DNA of 64,000 nt from Microbacterium sp. MF43 (GTDB taxonomy: Bacteria; Actinomycetota; Actinomycetes; Actinomycetales; Microbacteriaceae). Position numbers and translations under genes: made by a program. Under the pieces are notes generated by a model. The model was given only the letters and a program-made list of their open reading frames with translations. It searched no databases and was not told where the DNA came from. Of the stretch, positions 8,572-16,285 are shown piece after piece. Position 1 is the first letter of the stretch; each line of letters starts with the position of its first letter. The stretch lies in contig NZ_JABBDY010000003.1 of assembly GCF_012847295.1 (NCBI RefSeq), forward strand, positions 620,001 to 684,000. Direction: 5' to 3'.

Positions 8572-8933
8572 CGCATCGAGATTACGTGCCCATCCGACAG
8601 CCGGCCTACGCAGGATGGTCGGCCGTTGCCGCGCCGAGAGCCGCAGCCCGTTCACAGTCCATTGGTGGGATCATGGAGGTGTCTCCGCGAGGTCGGACCC
8701 TCCCCCACAGGATCGATCGGCGATGCGGACCCGACGGCACGATTCGCACCGGGACCCCTCCTCGTGCTCACCCCCAGGGACACGAGGGGCGGCCTCATCG
8801 AGTCGCCCAGAGCCGGCGGTCACGGGCCCCCACGCGATCGCCGGCTCCTCCACGCCTCGGCTCGACACGCATCGGCCGCCGGTGATGTGGATAACGGCGA
8901 AGCGGGTAAGCGCTTGGCGGTTAGCGTGGAGGT
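8572..8933. other. 362-base intergenic region between divergent genes
   Basis: No convincing gene is seen on either strand. The right end holds the promoter of the lipoprotein gene: an AAGCGCTT palindrome at 8908-8915 seven bases before a TAGCGT -10 hexamer. The rest must contain the upstream signals of the DksA-like gene; no -35/-10 pair stands out. A minus-strand open frame at 8671-8952 has no recognisable family. Confidence 0.5.
8922..8927 (+). promoter_or_regulatory. -10 hexamer for leaderless lipoprotein mRNA
   Basis: TAGCGT, six bases (GGAGGT) and the GTG at 8934. GGAGG is only one base from the start codon, too close to act as a normal ribosome binding site. An AAGCGCTT palindrome lies at 8908-8915 and could be an operator. 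Confidence 0.5.
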
Positions 8934-9464
8934 GTGACCTCGCGCCCTTCACGACTGGCCCTCACGGTGTTCGTCGCCGTCGGACTGCTCGCCGGATGCA
9001 CGCCCCAGACTGTCGACGCCGAGCCGGCGCCGGCCTTCACCAGCGACGCCGAGGCGTTCGCCGCGGCTGAGGCGACGTATCGGGCGTACGTGGACGCGCT
9101 CAACGACGTCGATCTCAGCGACCCTGAGACGTTCGAGGCCGTCTATGCCTGGACGACGGGCGAAGCCAACGCGGAGGCGCGAACAAGATTTAGCGAGATG
9201 CACGCCAGTGGCTGGACAGTGGACGGCGGGAGCCTTGCGCGGACCGTCGAGCTTGCGTCAGTCGACTCCGACACTGTAGCGCTAAATGTCTGCCTTGACG
9301 TGTCGGGCGTAACGCTCGTCGATGCGGACGGAACGTCCGTGGTGAGCGACGATCGTCCGGACGTGCAGAGCATGCTTGTCACACTCCATCTCACGGGGAC
9401 CAGTTCAACTGGCTTGCTAATCGCGGACTTCAGTGGTCGCGATGGAGGACCGACGTGCGGTTGA
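8934..9464 (+). CDS. lipoprotein of unknown function
   Basis: A 176-residue exported lipoprotein. The signal peptide ends in the lipobox LLAGC, so Cys22 should be lipidated after LspA cleavage. No domain is recognised in the mature part, although an acidic, NTF2-like arrangement of helices and strands is possible. The second half (about 9180-9460) uses AGA, TTT, CTA, TTG and AAT codons that are rare in the neighbours, so the gene may have a different history. The GTG start is supported by the -10 hexamer. It overlaps the next gene by ten bases, indicating coupled expression. Confidence 0.75.
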   Translation: MTSRPSRLALTVFVAVGLLAGCTPQTVDAEPAPAFTSDAEAFAAAEATYRAYVDALNDVDLSDPETFEAVYAWTTGEANAEARTRFSEMHASGWTVDGGSLARTVELASVDSDTVALNVCLDVSGVTLVDADGTSVVSDDRPDVQSMLVTLHLTGTSSTGLLIADFSGRDGGPTCG

Positions 9465-10228
9465 ATCTCTCGATTCTCCTCGGCGTCGCTCTCGGTGTCG
9501 GCTCCCTCTCTCTCGCCGCACCGGCGATGGCGGATGACTGCGACTTCAGCGGTTGGCAGAGCGAGTGCGATGTCTCCAACTCCGGCTCGCACGTGGACAT
9601 CTCCGCGGGTCTGAATCGCCCCGGCTCGCCTCCGCCCCGAAACGACGCCGCACCCCCGCGATCCAACGCCCCCGCCCCCGGCCCGGTCGAGCCCGAGGAG
9701 TGCACCGGTCTGTGCCGCGACAGCTACTCCGTCGCAACGGTCCCCGACCTCACGCTCGCCGATCTCGCGTCGTTCCGGCCCGCCCGTCCGTCGCTCAGCG
9801 GCGAGCCCGCGGGCTTCGGCGTCGTCGGCATGCCGGCGAACCTCGTGGCCACGGCGTCCGAGCAGACGATCCCGGGCACCGTGCTCGGCTGGGACGTGAC
9901 GGTGCGTTTCACCCCCGTCGCATTCGCGTTCGATCACGGCGACGGCACCTCCGCGGTCGCCTCGACGGGCGGGGCCACGTGGGAGGACCTCGGCCAGGCG
10001 CAGTTCACCCCCACCGCCACCAGCCACGCGTACGGGCGCCGGGGCACCTACGACGTCTCGGTGACCGTGCGGTACGAGGCATCCGTCGACTTCGGCAGCG
10101 GCACGTGGCGACCGGTCCCGGGCTACGTGACCGCGAGCGCGGGCGGCTACGCGGTCGAGGTCGTCGAGGTGCGCACCGCGCTCGTCGAGCGGACGTGCCG
10201 CGAGAACCCGCGCGGCCCCGGCTGCTGA
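9455..10228 (+). CDS. secreted protein with a PKD-like domain
   Basis: A 257-residue exported protein: a signal peptide ending near AAPAMA (about residue 27), a Pro/Ala-rich linker containing a CTGLC pair, then a beta-sandwich segment with FDHGDG and, further on, a SHAYGRRGTYDVSVTV stretch. This D-G-D-G ... H-x-Y-x-x-x-G-x-Y-x-V pattern is typical of PKD domains. A C-terminal ERTCRENP...GC segment may form a disulfide. The GTG start overlaps the end of the lipoprotein gene by ten bases; the two probably act together at the cell surface. Function unknown. It is convergent with the nonulosonic acid operon. Confidence 0.75.
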   Translation: MRLNLSILLGVALGVGSLSLAAPAMADDCDFSGWQSECDVSNSGSHVDISAGLNRPGSPPPRNDAAPPRSNAPAPGPVEPEECTGLCRDSYSVATVPDLTLADLASFRPARPSLSGEPAGFGVVGMPANLVATASEQTIPGTVLGWDVTVRFTPVAFAFDHGDGTSAVASTGGATWEDLGQAQFTPTATSHAYGRRGTYDVSVTVRYEASVDFGSGTWRPVPGYVTASAGGYAVEVVEVRTALVERTCRENPRGPGC

Positions 10229-10229
10229 C

Positions 10230-11516
10230 TCACCGCACCTCGACGCGCACGCCGCGCAGCCGCTGCACCGCGCGCGCGGCTTCTCGCGCGGGAACGCCGA
10301 CGGCGAGCGCAGCGAGGCCTCCGACCGATCTGTCGTGCGCACCGAGCACCGACTTGCGCTCCCACGCGTCCCGGACGGCACCGCCGCGCCGCACGAGCGG
10401 CCGCCGCGGCGCCAGCAAGCCCGCGCGCCGCGCGTCGATCAGACGCCGAACCTGGTCGGTCCAGTCGTCCGCCGCAGAGTCGTGGAAGTAGTTGTCCTCG
10501 AGCCACGAGGCATCCGGGATGCGAAACCGCCGCGCCACGACGTCCTGCTCGCCTCCCAGCAGTCCGGCATCGGCCAGCACCTCGTTGATGAGCTCGGGGC
10601 CCACACCGAAGGTGTCGAGCGCGATCACCGGCACGCCGAGCGCCATGGCCTCGACCGCGGCGGTCGAGCTCACGGTGACCAGCCCCTCGGCCGATGCCAG
10701 CGCCCGCCCCATCGCCTGCGTCGAGATCACGAGGTTCCGCGGCAGGGGGCCGAGCGTCGCGAGAAGGTCGGGATAGCTGTCGCGCTCGGCGTGCGTCTGC
10801 TGCTCCCCCGCTGACGCTCGCAGCTTGACCACCACGCGCCGGCCGGGCTCCGCTTGCGCCGTGCGCACGAGGAGCCGGGCGACCCGCAGCCGGTCGGCCC
10901 GCTCCGCCGGCACCTTCGCCTGCGGAGCGAACACGAGATCCGTTCCGCCTACGGCGCGCGAAGGACCGTCGCCCCGCCGCGCGAACGGGAGCGTCGCGAG
11001 CGCGAAGCGCTGCGGCATCCCCCGCTCCCGAGCCAGCGCCGCGAACTCACGACGTTCCCGGTGCGAGTGCAGCACGAACAGGTCGCACTGCGTGCGGTAG
11101 GCGATCGCCTTCCGCGTCGCCGGGATCGAGATCCCGGGCAGGCCGGTCACGATCACCGGCCGCGGGTCGGACCTCGCCATCTCGCGGGCCAGCACGCGCA
11201 CGAGCGGTCCGCGTGCGGCGAGCAGCACGGCGTCGGGCGCGAGGGCCCGCAGTGAAGGGCCCAGCCGCTCCCACGTCACGCGCGTCACCCGGGCCCGCGG
11301 CAGACTGCTCCCGCTGAGCGCCGCACGCAGTTGCGCGTCGGAGACCGCCAGGGGCGTCTCGAGTACGAGCAGCGAGGCATCCCACCCCGCTTCGAGCGTG
11401 CCGACGAGCGCGGCAGCCCACTTGACGTACGAATCGGTGTCGGCGATGGCGACGATCCGTCGCGGCGCACCCGCCCCCGGTCGGGTCGCATTCCCGCCCG
11501 CGCGCGGCCCGCTCAC
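10230..11516 (-). CDS. putative glycosyltransferase (DUF6716-like) of nonulosonic acid operon
   Basis: A 428-residue protein that looks like a GT-B type glycosyltransferase. It begins with a Rossmann-like strand and IADTDSYVKWAAAL, a pattern I associate with the actinobacterial DUF6716 family, and the C-terminal half contains VSSTAAVEAMALGVPVIALD, the nucleotide-sugar binding helix seen in many GT-B enzymes. It is the last gene of a four-gene operon with CMP-sugar synthesis genes, so the likely donor is a CMP-nonulosonic acid or a sugar of the same glycan; this is inference. The GTG start overlaps the neuB stop by four bases (GTGA). Confidence 0.72.
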   Translation of the reverse strand: MSGPRAGGNATRPGAGAPRRIVAIADTDSYVKWAAALVGTLEAGWDASLLVLETPLAVSDAQLRAALSGSSLPRARVTRVTWERLGPSLRALAPDAVLLAARGPLVRVLAREMARSDPRPVIVTGLPGISIPATRKAIAYRTQCDLFVLHSHRERREFAALARERGMPQRFALATLPFARRGDGPSRAVGGTDLVFAPQAKVPAERADRLRVARLLVRTAQAEPGRRVVVKLRASAGEQQTHAERDSYPDLLATLGPLPRNLVISTQAMGRALASAEGLVTVSSTAAVEAMALGVPVIALDTFGVGPELINEVLADAGLLGGEQDVVARRFRIPDASWLEDNYFHDSAADDWTDQVRRLIDARRAGLLAPRRPLVRRGGAVRDAWERKSVLGAHDRSVGGLAALAVGVPAREAARAVQRLRGVRVEVR

Positions 11517-12385
11517 GCCGGAACGCGACGCAGCTTCGCCATCGGGGCGAGCTCGCCGGGGTACACGCGCTTGACCCCGTCGCCCAGCGCCGCCTCGATC
11601 ACGCGGATGTCGCGCACCAGGTGGTGAAGTCCGGCGGGCTCGAGCGAGGCCGCATGATCGGAGCCCCACATCGTGCGGTCGAGCGTGATGTGCCGTTCGA
11701 CCGCGACGGCTCCCAGCGCGACAGCGGCCAGCGAGATCTGCAGGCCCCGCTCATGGCCGGAGTAGCCGACCGGCACGCCCGGGTAGCGGTCGCGCAGCGC
11801 CGGGATCATCCGCAGGTTCGCCTCGCCCGGCTCCATCGGGTACGTCGACGTCGCATGCATGAGGAGCAGCCGTTCCGTGCCGAGCACGCCGATCGCGGCG
11901 TCGATCTGCTCGATCGTCGACATCCCGGTCGAGAGGATCACCGTCTTGCCGGTGTCGCGCAGGGCGCCGAGCAGCGCGTGGTCCGTCAGCGACGCCGACG
12001 ACACTTTGTGAGCCGTGACCCCGAGGTCCTCGAGGAACGCCACGCTCGGCTCGTCCCACGGCGACGCGAACCACTCCAGGCCGCGCAGCAGAGCGTGGTC
12101 GGAGATCTCGATGTACTCGTCGCGGTCGAACTCGACGCGGCGTCGGTAGTCGAGGTACGACATGGTTCCCCACGGCGTCTCGCGCGGGATGTCGCGCATG
12201 TGCTCGGGCGTCGCGAGCTCGGGGGTGCGCTTCTGGAACTTCACCGCGTCGGCGCCGGCGTCGGCGGCCACGTCGATGAGCTGCTTGGCGAGGTCGACGT
12301 CGCCGTTGTGGTTGAGGCCGATCTCGGCGATCACGTAGGCGGGTCGCCCGCCTCCGACGACGCGGGATCCGATGGTGACGGTCAT
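11513..12385 (-). CDS. neuB: N-acetylneuraminate synthase family protein
   Basis: A 290-residue NeuB-type TIM barrel expected to condense phosphoenolpyruvate with a six-carbon sugar (ManNAc, mannose 6-phosphate or a di-deoxy analogue) to give a nine-carbon nonulosonic acid. EIGLNHNG (residues 21-28), VKFQKR and the KVSSASLTD segment carry the conserved catalytic and metal-binding residues, and GYSGHE is also present. The protein stops just after the barrel: the C-terminal SAF/antifreeze-like domain found in typical 340-residue NeuB enzymes is absent. It overlaps both operon neighbours by four bases. Confidence 0.88.
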   Translation of the reverse strand: MTVTIGSRVVGGGRPAYVIAEIGLNHNGDVDLAKQLIDVAADAGADAVKFQKRTPELATPEHMRDIPRETPWGTMSYLDYRRRVEFDRDEYIEISDHALLRGLEWFASPWDEPSVAFLEDLGVTAHKVSSASLTDHALLGALRDTGKTVILSTGMSTIEQIDAAIGVLGTERLLLMHATSTYPMEPGEANLRMIPALRDRYPGVPVGYSGHERGLQISLAAVALGAVAVERHITLDRTMWGSDHAASLEPAGLHHLVRDIRVIEAALGDGVKRVYPGELAPMAKLRRVPA

Positions 12386-13578
12386 GGTGCCTCCTGAGGG
12401 GCGGTGCGAGGGGTGACGGATGCCTCGGCCCGCCCCGCCAGCACGCGGTCGGCGAGATCGCGCACGGCGCCCGCGCCGCCGGGGCGGTCGAGCACGAGGC
12501 GGGCGGCGGCGAGGACGAGCGGATGCGCGTCAGGGACGGCGATGGGCCAGCCGACGAGGCCGAGGCACGACAGGTCGTTGACGTCGTTGCCGACGTAGGC
12601 GATGCGCGACAGCGGGATGCCGCGGCCACCGGCCCAGGTCCGGAGCGCCTCGCACTTGTCGTCGACGCCCTGGGCGACGTCGACCCGCAGCTTGCGCGCC
12701 CGCGACGTGACGACCGGGTTCTGCTCGGTCGACAGGATGAGCACCGGAACTCCCGCCGAACGCAGGAGCGCCACCCCCATGCCGTCGGACCGGCTGACAG
12801 TCACCGCCTCGGTGCCGTCCTGCGCGACGGTCGCGGAGTCGTCGGTGTGCACGCCGTCGAAGTCCGTCACGACGGCGTCGACGTCGATCGTGCCGGGGCG
12901 GTCGATGAGCGGAGCGAGGGCCTGGGCGATCTCGAGCTCCGCCGCCGTGTCGATCTCGATCGCCGTGCGCTCGGGCACCTCGGCGATCCCGATGCTCCCG
13001 AAGAACCGGTGCCCCATCGCGCGGAAGCCGGCCGCACGCAGCACGTAGAACGCGCCGGTCTCCAGATAGTGCGGGTCGCGGTCCTGCCGGCGAGGCCGGA
13101 CGCTCGCATCGTGGTTGAGAGCCCGGGCGGCCGAGCCGGCGGCCTTGCTCCACAGGAATCCGTAGGTCTCGACGGCGGAGAACACGCTGTCCCGGCGGCG
13201 CGACCTCACCAGCAGCACGGCATCGTGCAGCGCGGGCACATCGATGAAGGGCGAGGTCGCCTGCAGGAAGGCGATCACGCCGACATCCACCCGGCGCTCA
13301 TCGAGCACCTCCAATGCGTGCAGCAGCGCGCTCTCGGAGGTCGCCTCGTCTCCCGCCAGCACGCCCGGCCGGAGAATGACCTCCGCACCCCACTCCGCGG
13401 CGACCGCGGCGATGTCGTCGTCGTCGGTGGACACCACGACCCGGTCGATCGACGGGCACCGCCGCGCGGCGTCGACGGCTCGCGCGACGAGAGGGATTCC
13501 GCCCACGCGCCGCAGGTTCTTGTGCGGTATCCCCTTCGACCCGCCGCGCGCGGGAATGATCGCGACGACCTCGCTCAC
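12382..13578 (-). CDS. neuA: acylneuraminate cytidylyltransferase fused to KdsC-like HAD phosphatase
   Basis: A 398-residue two-domain protein. Residues 1 to about 225 are a CMP-nonulosonic acid synthetase with the CTP-binding loop RGGSKGIPHKN (11-21) and VVVSTDDDDI. From about residue 232 there is a HAD phosphatase of the KDO-8-phosphate phosphatase type, with DFDGVHTDD as motif I, STEQN as motif II, a conserved lysine in DDKCEAL and GNDVNDL as motif IV; all catalytic aspartates appear present. This architecture resembles animal CMAS. The phosphatase fits removal of the 9-phosphate before activation. The GTG start overlaps the upstream stop by four bases; the open frame to 14463 is the shadow of that gene. 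Confidence 0.87.
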   Translation of the reverse strand: MSEVVAIIPARGGSKGIPHKNLRRVGGIPLVARAVDAARRCPSIDRVVVSTDDDDIAAVAAEWGAEVILRPGVLAGDEATSESALLHALEVLDERRVDVGVIAFLQATSPFIDVPALHDAVLLVRSRRRDSVFSAVETYGFLWSKAAGSAARALNHDASVRPRRQDRDPHYLETGAFYVLRAAGFRAMGHRFFGSIGIAEVPERTAIEIDTAAELEIAQALAPLIDRPGTIDVDAVVTDFDGVHTDDSATVAQDGTEAVTVSRSDGMGVALLRSAGVPVLILSTEQNPVVTSRARKLRVDVAQGVDDKCEALRTWAGGRGIPLSRIAYVGNDVNDLSCLGLVGWPIAVPDAHPLVLAAARLVLDRPGGAGAVRDLADRVLAGRAEASVTPRTAPQEAP

Positions 13579-14486
13579 GCGGCTCCGCCCACCCTGACCG
13601 GCCCCGAACCGACGCGCACCGTCGACCCCGTGCCGTCGAGCACGAGCGGCAGCGTCGTGGTGGTGCTCGACGCGAGCGTCCGCACGTCGAGAGCGCCCTG
13701 CGCACCGGCGAGGACGAGCTCGACGGGCAGATCCGTCCGCCGGATCGCGAGCCCGGGGATCCCCGCCACCGCCGCCAGCTGCGCCGGAGTCTCCCGCCGA
13801 TGCGGCAGATAGACGGCGGGGCCGGGGGCCGAGGCATCCGTCACCCACGCGACGTAGTCGTCGAGGGTCATGCGCCCGTCGACCGGCTGGGCGCTGCCCA
13901 GAACGATCCGTCCGCCGAGGGCGGGTGCCGCGGGCGCGCTCTGGCGGGTCCAATCGAAGTGGTGACGACGGATGCCGAACCCGCGGTCCTGCAGGGCATC
14001 CCGTCGCTCGGCGCCGAGATCGAAGGCGGTGAAGAACGCGGCACGCCGCGCAGCCGCGCGCCGCAGCACCGCCACGTGCGCGATCGGGGCGAGCCGCGTC
14101 GTCAGTCCGCGCTCGGCCACGCCCGGCCGTGCGTACTCGCGGCGCCCCAGCAGCGCGTCGGCGTACGCGACCGCGTTCGCGCCGTCGTCGAGGAACGTCA
14201 CGCGATGCGGCCGGAGGACGGATGCCGCGAGCCGGAACTGGCCCGAGAAGCCGTCGCCGACGAGCCAGTGCCCGTGGCGCGCCAGCAGCGCGAACGGGAT
14301 GCCGAGGTAGGGCTCCATGTCGCCGAAGCGAGCGCCCCGCTCGAGCAGCTCGTCGGCGGTGGCCGACATCTGCGCCGTGAGGCGCCCGGCGACCGGGACG
14401 GTCGTGCGGTGCGCGGCGGCCCACTCGGCTGCGCCGACCAGCTGGAGGGGTGACTCCACCCACGCGATCACATCGTTGCGAGCCAT
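13575..14486 (-). CDS. putative sialyltransferase-like glycosyltransferase
   Basis: A 303-residue cytosolic protein, first gene of the nonulosonic acid operon. The N-terminus WVESPLQLVGAAEW and a later VYLPHRRETPAQL stretch match the SPLQ and PHRRE patterns of bacterial sialyltransferase-like families (GT52 and polysialyltransferase GT38 type), which use CMP-sialic acid. I therefore expect it to transfer the CMP-activated acid onto a surface glycan, but the family call is from motif memory only. The ATG at 14486 has a perfect AGGAGG six bases upstream. It is divergent from the reductase-like gene at 14662. Confidence 0.7.
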   Translation of the reverse strand: MARNDVIAWVESPLQLVGAAEWAAAHRTTVPVAGRLTAQMSATADELLERGARFGDMEPYLGIPFALLARHGHWLVGDGFSGQFRLAASVLRPHRVTFLDDGANAVAYADALLGRREYARPGVAERGLTTRLAPIAHVAVLRRAAARRAAFFTAFDLGAERRDALQDRGFGIRRHHFDWTRQSAPAAPALGGRIVLGSAQPVDGRMTLDDYVAWVTDASAPGPAVYLPHRRETPAQLAAVAGIPGLAIRRTDLPVELVLAGAQGALDVRTLASSTTTTLPLVLDGTGSTVRVGSGPVRVGGAA

Positions 14487-14661
14487 GTCACCTCCTGCCG
14501 CGGCCGTCTCCTCACGATGGACGGCCCCTGTGAACGAACAGGCGCACGCCGGTCGTACGCCGCGCGACGACCAGGTGAACGGACGGTGCCGTGACCGCGC
14601 CGCTGTCCGCCGTGACACGGAACGGGTGGCGCAGCGGCTCGGCGACCGGCAGGGTGGGCGC

Positions 14662-15270
14662 ATGACACGAGTCACCGCAGACATCGCCGTCTCCGTCGAC
14701 GGCTTCTCCGCCGGGCCTCACCAGAGCGAGGAGAATCCCCTGGGCGAGTCCGCCCAGAGCGCCCTGCACTCCTGGATGTTCGATCACGCCGACGACCACC
14801 GCGAGGAGCTCGACGCGATCCTCGAGGGCCGCGCCTACGTGATGGGGCGCAACATGTTCGGCCCGATACGCGGCGAGTGGACGGGCGACTGGCGCGGCTG
14901 GTGGGGGCCCGAGCCGCCGTACCACGGCCCCGTGTTCGTGCTCACCCACCACCCGCGCGAGTCCGTCGAGATGGACGGCGGCACCACGTTCCACTTCGTC
15001 ACGGACGGACCGGAAGCCGCCTTGGAGCGGGCCCGCGATGCGGCCGGCGACGGCATCGTCTCGATCGCGGGCGGCGCCGACACGTTGAACCAGTTCCTCG
15101 CGCGCGGGCTCATCGACGAGCTCCGGCTCCACATCGCGCCCGTCACGCTCGGGCTCAACGGCCGCACCGACGTCGTGCGTCTGTTCGACGGGGTCCCGCC
15201 GCTGGCCCTCGACCCGGTGCGCGTGCGGTCCACGCCGCACGTCACGCACGTCACCTACCGGCTGACATGA
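14662..15270 (+). CDS. dihydrofolate reductase family protein (RibD C-terminal-like)
   Basis: A 202-residue protein of the RibD_C / bacterial DHFR-like family. The N-terminal ADIAVSVDGF, the central AYVMGRNMFG and the C-terminal SIAGGADTLNQFL and ELRLHIAPV blocks are the usual conserved stretches; the family binds NADPH and includes riboflavin-pathway reductases and proteins of unknown substrate. True dihydrofolate reduction is unlikely. The ATG at 14662 is preferred over upstream codons in the open frame because the first beta strand starts directly after it. It is transcribed alone, divergently from the nonulosonic acid operon. Confidence 0.86.
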   Translation: MTRVTADIAVSVDGFSAGPHQSEENPLGESAQSALHSWMFDHADDHREELDAILEGRAYVMGRNMFGPIRGEWTGDWRGWWGPEPPYHGPVFVLTHHPRESVEMDGGTTFHFVTDGPEAALERARDAAGDGIVSIAGGADTLNQFLARGLIDELRLHIAPVTLGLNGRTDVVRLFDGVPPLALDPVRVRSTPHVTHVTYRLT

Positions 15271-15278
15271 CCGGGGAT

Positions 15279-15296
15279 CGGATGCCGCGGCATCCG
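15279..15296. repeat. 18-bp perfect palindrome, copy 1
   Basis: CGGATGCCG directly followed by its reverse complement CGGCATCCG, in the short gap between the reductase-like gene and the exonuclease gene. The same 18 bases recur at 40525-40542 and 47761-47778. Here it could also serve as a terminator stem, but no T-run follows. Confidence 0.8.
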
Positions 15297-15327
15297 TCCC
15301 TCCTCTGCCGGCGCCGGCGACGCGTGC

Positions 15328-15333
15328 CAGGAT
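15328..15333 (+). promoter_or_regulatory. -10 hexamer for leaderless exonuclease mRNA
   Basis: CAGGAT followed by seven bases and the GTG at 15341. It overlaps the alternative ATG at 15332, which argues for the GTG as the real start. Confidence 0.4.
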
Positions 15334-15340
15334 GAACGAC

Positions 15341-16273
15341 GTGACCGACCGCCTGATGCTGCTCGACTCCGCCTCGCTGTACTTCCGCGCGTTCTATGGC
15401 GTTCCCGACACGGTGCGCGCGCCCGACGGAACGCCGGTGAATGCGGTGCGAGGGTTCCTCGACATCATCACGAAGCTCGTCACGACCTACCAGCCGACGC
15501 ACCTCATCGCATGCTGGGACGACGACTGGCGTCCGCAGTGGCGCGTCGACCTCATTCCGACGTACAAGACGCACCGGGTCGCCGAGGTGGTGGCCGTCGG
15601 CCCCGATATCGAGGTCGTCCCCGACCCGCTCGAAGCGCAGGTGCCGGTGATCCGCGAGACGCTCGGCGCGCTGGGCCTCGCCATCGTCGGCGCCGCCGAG
15701 CACGAGGCCGACGATGTGATCGGCACCCTCGCGACGCGTGCCGCGCTGCCGGTCGACGTCGTCACCGGCGACCGCGACCTCTTCCAGCTCGTCGACGACG
15801 GGCGCGACGTCCGGGTCATCTACACCGCCCGCGGCATGAGCAATCTCGAGATCGTCACCGACGCGACCGTGGTGACGAAGTACGGCGTGCTCCCGTCGCA
15901 GTACGCCGACTTCGCGACGCTGCGCGGGGACTCCTCCGACGGGCTCCCGGGTGTCGCAGGCATCGGCGAGAAGACCGCCGCAGGACTCCTCGCTGCCCAC
16001 GGAGACCTCGCCGGCATCATCGCCGCGGCCGAGGCCGGCGAGGGCATGTCCGCACGTGTGCGGGCGAAGATGCTGGCCGGCGCGCCGTACCTGGAGGTCG
16101 CTCCGCAGGTCGTGGCGGTCGTGCGCGATCTCGACCTGCCCGAGGTCGACGCCACACTGCGCCCGCTCGACGAGAAGGGGAGGGCGGATGCCTCGGCTCT
16201 CGCCGAACGCTGGGCACTGGGGGCCGCGATGAACCGCATCGTCGAGGCGCTCGACCGCGTCCGCCGGGCCTGA
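15341..16273 (+). CDS. 5'-3' exonuclease (PolA N-domain-like)
   Basis: A 310-residue stand-alone 5'-3' exonuclease / flap nuclease, homologous to the N-terminal domain of DNA polymerase I. It should trim RNA primers or flaps in replication and repair. Acidic metal-binding motifs are visible: LLDSASLYFRAFYG near the start, EHEADDVIGTLA, TGDRDLFQLV and the LRGDSSDGLPGVAGIGEKTA helix-hairpin-helix region. An ATG at 15332 would add three residues; the GTG at 15341 is chosen because the -10 hexamer overlaps the ATG. The gene is convergent with the PHP-domain gene. Confidence 0.9.
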   Translation: MTDRLMLLDSASLYFRAFYGVPDTVRAPDGTPVNAVRGFLDIITKLVTTYQPTHLIACWDDDWRPQWRVDLIPTYKTHRVAEVVAVGPDIEVVPDPLEAQVPVIRETLGALGLAIVGAAEHEADDVIGTLATRAALPVDVVTGDRDLFQLVDDGRDVRVIYTARGMSNLEIVTDATVVTKYGVLPSQYADFATLRGDSSDGLPGVAGIGEKTAAGLLAAHGDLAGIIAAAEAGEGMSARVRAKMLAGAPYLEVAPQVVAVVRDLDLPEVDATLRPLDEKGRADASALAERWALGAAMNRIVEALDRVRRA

Positions 16274-16285
16274 CCTGCCGGCGGA

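Noticed and set aside
8671-8952. 93-codon minus-strand frame in the 8.6-8.9 kb gap
   Set aside because: No start signal, no family, and it runs through the lipoprotein promoter and start.
14662-15270. True dihydrofolate reductase (folA)
   Set aside because: Motifs fit the RibD C-terminal-like family, not the folate enzyme.
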